This document shows positions 7,233 to 11,691 of a stretch of DNA of 11,691 bases, piece by piece (position 1 is the stretch's first letter; each line of letters begins with the position of its first letter). The translations under genes and the position numbers were made by a program. The DNA lies in assembly GCA_947458345.1 (NCBI GenBank), contig CANHBU010000024.1:1-11691 (forward strand), read 5' to 3'. The notes under the pieces are model-generated. The model saw only the letters and a list, made by a program, of their open reading frames with translations, was not told the origin of the DNA and ran no database searches. The stretch comes from Comamonadaceae bacterium (GTDB taxonomy: Bacteria > Pseudomonadota > Gammaproteobacteria > Burkholderiales > Burkholderiaceae_C).

Positions 7233-7823
7233 GTGAGCCAGCCGCTGCCTACCGCCGATGCGCACTTGCGCGAAGAGACGGTGTCCAGCCAGGAGTTGCT
7301 GCGCGGCAGTTTCTTGCGGGCACAGCGCGATCAGGTGAGGCTGCCAGACGGCAGCCTGGCCAGCCGCGAGTACGTGCGCCATCCGGGAGCCGTCGTGGTG
7401 GTGGCCCAATTGCCCGATGGCCGCTATGTGCTGGTGCGCCAGTGGCGCCATCCGCTTGGACGCGTTTTTACTGAGTTCCCGGCCGGCAAGCTCGACGCCG
7501 GCGAGGCGCCTCTGGCCTGCGCCCAGCGCGAACTGCAGGAAGAAACCGGTTACCGTGCGCAGCGTTGGGCTTATGCCGGACCGGTGCATCTGGCCATTGC
7601 CTATTCGACCGAGGTCATCCACCTGTTTTTTGCCGATGACTTGCAGCCCGGGCCGCGTCAGCTCGACGAGGGCGAGTTTCTTGACGTCTTTGCGGCCTCG
7701 CTGGAGCAGCTGCTCGAGTGGGCGCGTGACGGCGAGCTCACTGACGCCAAGACCCTGTTTTGCCTGCTGTGGGCGCAAAATCTGCGCGCGGGGCTCTGGT
7801 CGCTTGACTGGCATTCGGCCTGA
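7233..7823 (+). CDS. Nudix hydrolase, ADP-ribose pyrophosphatase-like
   Basis: This 196-residue protein carries a perfect Nudix box (GX5EX7REUXEEXGU) at residues 85-107, from GKLDAGE to REL-QEETGY. The glutamates of REL-QEE bind the catalytic metal. The surrounding layout (REYVRHPGAVVV, then RQWRHPLGRVFTEFPAGKLDAGE) is that of the ADP-ribose pyrophosphatase subfamily, which cleaves ADP-ribose to AMP and ribose 5-phosphate. The substrate is not proven. The SPG-like proline usual downstream of the box in that subfamily is not evident; the matching stretch reads AIAYSTE. GTG at 7233 is the chosen start: it is one base after the DUF2818 stop, with AGG repeats at 7218-7223 as a possible Shine-Dalgarno. 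A shorter form from GTG at 7281 cannot be excluded. It is probably co-transcribed with the complex I genes. Confidence 0.88.
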   Translation: MSQPLPTADAHLREETVSSQELLRGSFLRAQRDQVRLPDGSLASREYVRHPGAVVVVAQLPDGRYVLVRQWRHPLGRVFTEFPAGKLDAGEAPLACAQRELQEETGYRAQRWAYAGPVHLAIAYSTEVIHLFFADDLQPGPRQLDEGEFLDVFAASLEQLLEWARDGELTDAKTLFCLLWAQNLRAGLWSLDWHSA

Positions 7824-7950
7824 CTGTGGCGCAGTTCTGGGGCGGGGCGTAGCCGCCACGTGGCCAGGACCAGCCCAGGCCACTGATGGGTGATTCAGGG
7901 CCGACTTCGCGCCTGAAAACCCTGGCGCTCAGACCGTGCCCCGAACGCGG

Positions 7951-7956
7951 GATAAT
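7951..7956 (+). promoter_or_regulatory. Candidate -10 element for a leaderless DUF1178 transcript
   Basis: GATAAT (in GCGGGATAATC) matches TATAAT at five of six bases and ends six bases before the DUF1178 ATG at 7963. Initiation about seven bases downstream of a -10 box would fall on the A of that ATG. No Shine-Dalgarno sequence precedes the ATG, which agrees with a leaderless message. No convincing -35 hexamer was seen at the usual distance. Confidence 0.45.
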
Positions 7957-7962
7957 CAGCCC

Positions 7963-8433
7963 ATGAAAGTCTTGGACCTCAAGTGCACGCAGCAGCATGT
8001 GTTCGAGGGCTGGTTCGCCTCCGAAGATGATTTTCAGTCGCAGCTCGGACGCGGACTGGTCAGCTGCCCGATCTGTGGCGATGCGTCGGTTCAAAAGCAG
8101 CTCAGCGCACCGCGGCTCAATTTGGGTGCATTGCCCCAGCCCCAAACCCCGCAGTTGCCGGCCAAAGCCGCCTTGCCCCAAGAAATGACGGCCGCCATGG
8201 CCGATCCCAAGCTGCAGGCCCTCTGGCTCAAGGCCATGCGCGAAGTGGTGGCCCGTACCGAAGATGTGGGCGACCAATTTGCCGATGTGGCTCGGCAGAT
8301 GCACCATGGCGAACGGCCCGAGCGCGGCATCCGCGGCCGCACCACAGCCGACGAGGCCGCGGCTTTGCTAGACGAAGGCATCGCGGTGATGCCTTTGCTG
8401 CTGCCCGACGCCCTCAAAGAGCCTCTGCAATAA
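7963..8433 (+). CDS. DUF1178 family protein (zinc-ribbon-like)
   Basis: This 156-residue protein of unknown function fits DUF1178. The N-terminal MKVLDLKC, the H-FEGWF-S-DDF stretch and a SCPICGD knuckle form a probable zinc site from Cys8, Cys35 and Cys38, possibly with His12. A Pro/Gln/Ala-rich linker (about residues 45-70) follows. A helical C-terminal half contains DVGDQFADVARQMHHGE and a tail with RTTADEAAALLDEGIAVMPLLLPD, all typical of the family as I recall it. The ATG at 7963 is chosen over an upstream in-frame GTG at 7936 because the family begins with MKVLDL and because the upstream codons overlap a likely -10 element. It is 139 bp after the Nudix gene on the same strand and faces the MetE-like gene. 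Confidence 0.85.
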   Translation: MKVLDLKCTQQHVFEGWFASEDDFQSQLGRGLVSCPICGDASVQKQLSAPRLNLGALPQPQTPQLPAKAALPQEMTAAMADPKLQALWLKAMREVVARTEDVGDQFADVARQMHHGERPERGIRGRTTADEAAALLDEGIAVMPLLLPDALKEPLQ

Positions 8434-8542
8434 GCTTGGCGGGGCGGGCCCGATCGATGAGGCCCCCAAGGCCCGTGGCCGTCGCCCAATCGCTGGGCGC
8501 CTCGCGGTGACGCAGTCGGTCTTTCCTTGCGAGGCAGCCTGC
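8434..8542. terminator. Convergent spacer with GC-rich hairpins
   Basis: This 109-bp spacer lies between the convergent ends of the DUF1178 gene (+) and the MetE-like gene (-). It contains three inverted repeats. CGCCCA/TGGGCG (8483-8488 and 8494-8499) has a 5-base loop. GCCTCGC/GCGAGGC (8499-8505 and 8529-8535) has a 23-base loop. GGGCC/GGCCC (8446-8450 and 8461-8465) has a 10-base loop. The 8483-8499 stem-loop is the best candidate for a two-way terminator. No T-tract follows on either strand, so a classical intrinsic terminator is not shown. Confidence 0.3.
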
Positions 8543-9568
8543 TCAGCGGGCGTATTCGGCGCGCAAAATTTTTGCCGCCTCGGTCATGGCGCGCAGCTTG
8601 CCGTCAGCCACCTCGCGCGGCAGGTATTTCATGCCGCAGTCCGGTGCCAGGATCACCTGCTCGGGTTGGATGTATTGCAGCGCACGTTTGACACGTGCAG
8701 CCATCACCACCGGCGACTCGATCGCGGGGTCTTCCAGATTCAGGCAGCCCACCATGATCTGTTTGCCCGGCAGGCTTTGCAGCACCGCGCAATCAAGGTT
8801 TGACTGCGCGGTTTCAATCGAAATCTGCTGGCAGTTGCAGGCGGCCAGTTCCGGCAGGAAGTTGTAGCCGTTGGGTCGGGCGTGGATGATGGCGGCGTAG
8901 CCAAAGCAGATGTGCACCGCCGTCTTGCCCGTGATGCCTTCGAGGGCGCGGTTGAGCGCGCGTATGCCGTACTCTCGGGCCTTCTCGGGCCGCGCTTGCA
9001 GGTAGGGCTCGTCGACCTGGACCACGTCGGCACCGTGAGCAAACAGGTCTTTGATTTCCTCGTTCATGGCCACGGCGTAGTCCATCGCAGCCTCTTCCTC
9101 GGAGGCATAAAAGTCGTTTTGGGCTTGCTGCAGCATCGTGAAAGGCCCGGGCACGGTGATCTTGACCTGGCGCGTCGTGTGCTTCTTGAGAAAAAGCAGA
9201 TCTTCGACCTCGATCGCCCGCGCTCGCCTGATCTTGCCGACGATGCGCGGCACCGGGTTGGGATGGCCTGAACGGTCCAGTGCGGTGCCGGGGTTATCGA
9301 TGTCCACGCCTTCGAGCGCGGTAGCGATGCGGTTGGAGTAACTCTCGCGCCGGATCTCGCCGTCGGTGATGATGTCCAGGCCCGCGTCTTCCTGCGCCTT
9401 GATGGCCAGCACGGTGGCATCGTCCATCGCCTGCTGCAGATGGGGCTCTGCCACCCGCCACAGTTCTTTGGCCCGCACCCGAGGCGGAAAGCGCCCGGCG
9501 AGTTTGACACGGTCAATCAGCCAGTCGGGTTGAGGGTAGCTGCCGACGATGGTGGTGGGGAAAAGCAT
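8543..9568 (-). CDS. MetE-like zinc methyltransferase (core domain only)
   Basis: This 341-residue protein is homologous to the C-terminal catalytic half of cobalamin-independent methionine synthase MetE (COG0620). All four zinc ligands known from E. coli MetE (H641, C643, E665, C726) have equivalents: His219 and Cys221 (VHICFGY), Glu252 (ISIETAQSN) and Cys311 (APDCGMKYLP). The N-terminal VGSYPQPDW and VQVDEPYL (Asp186-Glu187) also fit. The Cys-to-Glu spacing is nine residues longer than in E. coli. The N-terminal half of MetE is absent, so it may use a methyl donor other than methyl-tetrahydrofolate polyglutamate, or act on another thiol. A methionine synthase role is likely but unproven. 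The ATG at 9568 has GGAG five bases upstream. An in-frame open extension upstream lacks family features and is left out. It lies 79 bp after the glutamate dehydrogenase gene. Confidence 0.88.
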   Translation of the reverse strand: MLFPTTIVGSYPQPDWLIDRVKLAGRFPPRVRAKELWRVAEPHLQQAMDDATVLAIKAQEDAGLDIITDGEIRRESYSNRIATALEGVDIDNPGTALDRSGHPNPVPRIVGKIRRARAIEVEDLLFLKKHTTRQVKITVPGPFTMLQQAQNDFYASEEEAAMDYAVAMNEEIKDLFAHGADVVQVDEPYLQARPEKAREYGIRALNRALEGITGKTAVHICFGYAAIIHARPNGYNFLPELAACNCQQISIETAQSNLDCAVLQSLPGKQIMVGCLNLEDPAIESPVVMAARVKRALQYIQPEQVILAPDCGMKYLPREVADGKLRAMTEAAKILRAEYAR

Positions 9569-9572
9569 GGGG

Positions 9573-9577
9573 TCTCC
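9573..9577 (-). promoter_or_regulatory. Shine-Dalgarno sequence deciding the MetE-like start
   Basis: On the minus strand GGAGA is followed by four Cs and the ATG at 9568, so GGAG is five bases from the start. It supports the 341-residue protein over a form with 57 more N-terminal residues. Confidence 0.6.
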
Positions 9578-9593
9578 ATCAGGGGTCGTAGGG

Positions 9594-9618
9594 CCCGCTG
9601 GCACACGCGCGCAGCGGG
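9594..9618 (-). other. Stem-loop between glutamate dehydrogenase and MetE-like genes
   Basis: A perfect 7-bp GC-rich inverted repeat (CCCGCTG/CAGCGGG, 11-base loop) lies in the 79-bp spacer, 25 bases before the MetE-like ATG. No T-tract follows on the minus strand, so it is not a classical terminator. It may stabilise RNA ends, weaken read-through, or be chance in GC-rich DNA. No riboswitch consensus was recognised. Confidence 0.4.
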
Positions 9619-9647
9619 AAGGTCTAAGCCCCAATTGTGCCCCGGCT

Positions 9648-10964
9648 TCAGGGGTAGAGTCCGCGCAGCTGGCGGGTGTGCAAGATGCGCCGGCAGGCCA
9701 CGATGAAGGCGGCGGTGCGCAGGCTGACCTGGCGCTCAAGCGACATGGCCCAGACGGCTTCCAGCGCTTGGCTCATGATGCGCACCAGGCGGCGGTTGAT
9801 GTCCTCTTCGTCCCAAAAGAAGCTCGAGAAGTCCTGCACCCATTCGAAGTAGCTCACCGTCACCCCGCCGGCGTTGGCGATCACATCGGGCACCACCAGA
9901 ATATTGCGATCGGCCAGCACATCGTCGGCTTGTGGCGTGGTCGGTCCGTTGGCACCTTCGAGAACGACGCGGGTTTGCAGGCGCGCTGCCCGCTCGGGCG
10001 TGATTTGCTGCTCCAGTGCGGCAGGAATCAGTATCTCGGATGGGACGTCCCAAAAGGCCTCGTCGTTCAGGCGCTCAGCCCCTGCAAAACCTGCCACGCC
10101 ACCGTGCTCGCCCACATGCGCAAGCAGCGCGTTGACATCGAGGCCGCCATCACGGTAGACGGTTCCGGTGTGATCTTGCACCGCCTGCACGCGCGCGCCG
10201 GCTTCGGCGAACAAGCGCGCCGCGACGCCCCCCACATTGCCCATGCCCTGCACTGACACACGCGCATGCACCAGCGGCAAGGCCAGATGCCGACAGGCCA
10301 GCTCGCCAACCGTAAACACGCCGCGCCCGGTGGCCTCGCGCCGGCCCAGCGAGCCGCCCAGGTCGACCGGCTTGCCGGTGACCACGCCGGTGGTGGTCGC
10401 GCCCACATTCATCGAGTAGGTGTCCATCATCCAGGCCATGGTCTGCTCGTTGGTGTTGACATCGGGCGCGGGGATGTCTTGGTTCGGTCCGATGATGATG
10501 CCGATCTCGCTGGTGTAGCGCCGTGTCATGCGTTCGAGCTCGCCGCGTGACAGGGTGCGGGGGTCGACCCGGATGCCGCCCTTGGCCCCGCCATAGGGCA
10601 CATTGACCGCCGCGTTCTTGATCGACATCCAGGCCGCCAGTGCCATGACTTCGGGCAGGTTGACGTTTTGGTGAAAGCGCACGCCGCCCTTGCCGGGCCC
10701 GCGCGAGAGGTTGTGCTGCACCCGGTAGCCCTCGAAGTGGGCCATGGTGCCGTTGTCCAGCTCGATCGGCACATCGACCACCATGATGCGCTTGGGCCGC
10801 TTGAGCGTTTCGGCCCAGCGCGACAAGCTGCCCAGGTGGGGCAAGACGCGATCGACCTGTTGCAGGTAATTGCCCCAGGGTCCAAGCTCGTCAGCGTGGA
10901 CATAAGAGGGCAGGGCGTGGGTGGCATGCGCGCTTGTGGCGGCTGCCTCTGGCTTGAGACTCAT
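9648..10964 (-). CDS. gdhA: Glutamate dehydrogenase (hexameric Glu/Leu/Phe/Val family)
   Basis: This 438-residue enzyme interconverts glutamate and 2-oxoglutarate plus ammonia with NAD(P). Residues equivalent to the glutamate site of the Clostridium symbiosum enzyme are all visible: Lys92 ([11 protein letters not shown]89), Lys116 (SIKNAAV; K113), catalytic Lys128 (GGAKGG; K125), Ala166 and Asp168 (PAPDVNT; A163, D165), Arg208 (GRREATG; R205), and Gly367, Val368 and Ser371 ([12 protein letters not shown]376, V377, S380). The N-terminal dimerisation domain spans about residues 25-195. The dinucleotide domain carries GMGNVG at residues 240-245, with Asp264 near the end of the second strand. Length and order match the family. 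The cofactor was not decided, and the gene name is a family-level choice. The ATG at 10964 has AAGGA five bases upstream. It is in tandem with the MetE-like gene. Confidence 0.93.
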   Translation of the reverse strand: MSLKPEAAATSAHATHALPSYVHADELGPWGNYLQQVDRVLPHLGSLSRWAETLKRPKRIMVVDVPIELDNGTMAHFEGYRVQHNLSRGPGKGGVRFHQNVNLPEVMALAAWMSIKNAAVNVPYGGAKGGIRVDPRTLSRGELERMTRRYTSEIGIIIGPNQDIPAPDVNTNEQTMAWMMDTYSMNVGATTTGVVTGKPVDLGGSLGRREATGRGVFTVGELACRHLALPLVHARVSVQGMGNVGGVAARLFAEAGARVQAVQDHTGTVYRDGGLDVNALLAHVGEHGGVAGFAGAERLNDEAFWDVPSEILIPAALEQQITPERAARLQTRVVLEGANGPTTPQADDVLADRNILVVPDVIANAGGVTVSYFEWVQDFSSFFWDEEDINRRLVRIMSQALEAVWAMSLERQVSLRTAAFIVACRRILHTRQLRGLYP

Positions 10965-10968
10965 GGGT

Positions 10969-10994
10969 TTCCTTGTGGGTTAAATGAGACCCAC
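10969..10994 (-). promoter_or_regulatory. Inverted repeat abutting the gdhA Shine-Dalgarno sequence
   Basis: On the minus strand GTGGGT, an 8-base loop and ACCCAC (arms 10994-10989 and 10980-10975) are followed directly by AAGGAA (10974-10969) and, after four bases, the gdhA ATG at 10964. In RNA this would be a small hairpin whose 3' arm touches the Shine-Dalgarno sequence. In DNA it could be an operator half-site pair. The ribosome binding site is well supported; a regulatory role for the repeat is inference. Confidence 0.45.
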
Positions 10995-11043
10995 CAGCTT
11001 AAGAAAAGCCCACGTCAATGTCCAAGGCGGTTTCGGCCTCGAT

Positions 11044-11080
11044 CCATGCGCGACCCGCATGGCGCGCACTACTTTTTTTT
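11044..11080. other. Hairpin and T8/A8 tract between the ABC transporter and gdhA genes
   Basis: A perfect 7-bp stem with a 5-base loop (CCATGCG/CGCATGG, 11044-11050 and 11056-11062) lies in the 122-bp spacer. Eight Ts run from 11073 to 11080 on the plus strand. An alternative overlapping stem, TGCGC/GCGCA (11047-11051 and 11064-11068), ends four bases before the T-tract. The terminator-like order is on the plus strand, where no gene is seen upstream. For the minus-strand ABC gene the tract reads as As before the hairpin, so termination there is uncertain. No other gene was recognised in the spacer. Confidence 0.4.
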
Positions 11081-11086
11081 GCAATC

Positions 11087-11691
11087 TCAGGCGTTGAATT
11101 GCAGCGCGGCCAGACGTGCGTACATGCCGCCTTGGGCCACCAGATCCGTATGGCTGCCTTGCTCAATCAGCCTGCCATGGTCGAGCACGATGATGCGGTT
11201 GGCCCGCTGCACCGTCGCCAGCCGGTGGGCAATGACCAGCGTGGTGCGGCCCTGCATGGCCGATTCGAGCGCCGCTTGCACCATGCGTTCGCTCTGAGCG
11301 TCGAGCGCGGAGGTGGCCTCGTCGAGCAGCATCAGCGGCGGGTTCTTCAGCAGCGCCCGCGCAATCGCGATGCGCTGGCGCTGGCCGCCCGACAGGCGCA
11401 CGCCGCGCTCGCCCAAAAACGTGTCATAGCCTTCAGGCAGGCGTTCGATGAACTCGTCGGCAAAGGCCGCCTGCGCGGCAGCACGCACTTCAGCGTCGCT
11501 GGCATGCGGTTTGCCGTAGCGTATGTTTTCCAGGGCGCTGTTGGAGAAGATGACAGGGTCTTGCGGCACGATGGCGATGCGATCGCGCAGGCCTTGCAGG
11601 CCCAGCTGCCCGATCGGCGTGCCGTCGAGCACGATGCGGCCCGACTGCGGCTCGTAAAAGCGCAGCAGCAGCGAAAACACCGTGGTTTTGC
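11087..11691 (-). CDS. ABC exporter, C-terminal ATPase domain (MsbA/ABCB type), partial
   Basis: The 3' part of an ABC transporter gene is cut by the window end. It opens inside the Walker A motif (the codons for Lys-Thr-Thr are visible at 11689-11681) and runs 200 residues plus a stop. Visible motifs in order are the Q-loop VPQDP (Gln at 11563-11561), the signature LSGGQ (11395-11381), Walker B LMLLDE (11335-11318), the D-loop SALD, and the H-loop His in VIAHR (11227-11225). The text [12 protein letters not shown] and the short linker after the H-loop fit the ABCB/MsbA group, in which this domain is fused to six transmembrane helices. The expected membrane half lies beyond the window, so the substrate (lipid, drug or peptide) cannot be told. 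All catalytic motifs seen are intact. Confidence 0.93.
   Translation of the reverse strand, partial: KTTVFSLLLRFYEPQSGRIVLDGTPIGQLGLQGLRDRIAIVPQDPVIFSNSALENIRYGKPHASDAEVRAAAQAAFADEFIERLPEGYDTFLGERGVRLSGGQRQRIAIARALLKNPPLMLLDEATSALDAQSERMVQAALESAMQGRTTLVIAHRLATVQRANRIIVLDHGRLIEQGSHTDLVAQGGMYARLAALQFNA

Noticed and set aside
7936..7962. Upstream GTG start for the DUF1178 protein
   Set aside because: The family starts at MKVLDL, and the nine extra codons cover the probable -10 element.
7824..7962. Nudix-DUF1178 spacer, including a 10-bp palindrome GCCACGTGGC at 7855-7864, as a terminator or operator
   Set aside because: The palindrome is short, there is no T-tract, and no partner site was seen; only the -10 element at its end was kept.
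9569..9739. 57-residue N-terminal extension of the MetE-like protein
   Set aside because: The frame is open, but the family begins at MLFPTTIVGSYP, a good Shine-Dalgarno lies before that ATG, and the extension overlaps the end of gdhA with low-complexity sequence.
9549..10256. Plus-strand open frame across the 5' end of the MetE-like gene and the 3' half of gdhA
   Set aside because: It runs opposite two well-supported genes and shows no coherent protein family.
10999..11085. Open minus-strand frame ending in EAETALDIDVGFS at TAA (about 11003) as a small or decayed gene
   Set aside because: It has fewer than 30 codons, no credible start, and no family that I recognise; its codon look alone is not enough.
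1..11691. Search by eye for CRISPR arrays, tRNA or rRNA genes, insertion sequences, phage genes or a defence system
   Set aside because: No regularly spaced repeats, tRNA-like folds, transposase or integrase motifs, or target duplications were found; the region is dense housekeeping code.

Overview
The window is GC-rich, densely packed chromosomal DNA. The gene order and the protein sequences point to a betaproteobacterium of the order Burkholderiales, probably Comamonadaceae or a close relative. This placement is inferred from remembered family sequences, not from a search. No mobile element, CRISPR array, tRNA, rRNA or prophage signal was seen, so this looks like a stable housekeeping region.

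Positions 1-6894 (+ strand) hold the distal part of the respiratory complex I operon: the last 75 codons of nuoH, then nuoI, nuoJ, nuoK, nuoL, nuoM and nuoN. NuoI carries two 4Fe-4S clusters of the electron wire. The other subunits form the proton-pumping membrane arm, and nearly all known pumping residues can be located. The exception is NuoN, where the position of the E. coli TM8 lysine K247 is read as Gln251. The genes are tightly spaced (0-90 bp, with one ATGA overlap) and are very likely co-transcribed.

Positions 6923-8433 (+ strand) continue with a DUF2818 three-helix membrane protein, a Nudix hydrolase of the ADP-ribose pyrophosphatase type starting with GTG one base after the DUF2818 stop, and, after a 139-bp gap, a DUF1178 zinc-ribbon-like protein. 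The DUF1178 gene appears to have its own -10 element placed so that its mRNA would be leaderless.

Positions 8543-11691 (- strand) converge on that operon. In transcription order they hold the C-terminal ATPase half of an ABCB/MsbA-type exporter (cut by the window end), a glutamate dehydrogenase with the full set of glutamate-contacting residues, and a compact 341-residue MetE-like protein that keeps all four zinc ligands but lacks the N-terminal MetE domain. Hairpin-forming sequences lie in each of the spacers on this strand and in the convergent spacer at 8434-8542.

I did not find a clearly new biological system. The points most worth checking are the NuoN Lys-to-Gln position, the core-MetE protein of unknown methyl donor, the hairpin abutting the glutamate dehydrogenase Shine-Dalgarno sequence, the leaderless DUF1178 promoter, and the complex I-linked DUF2818/Nudix pair.
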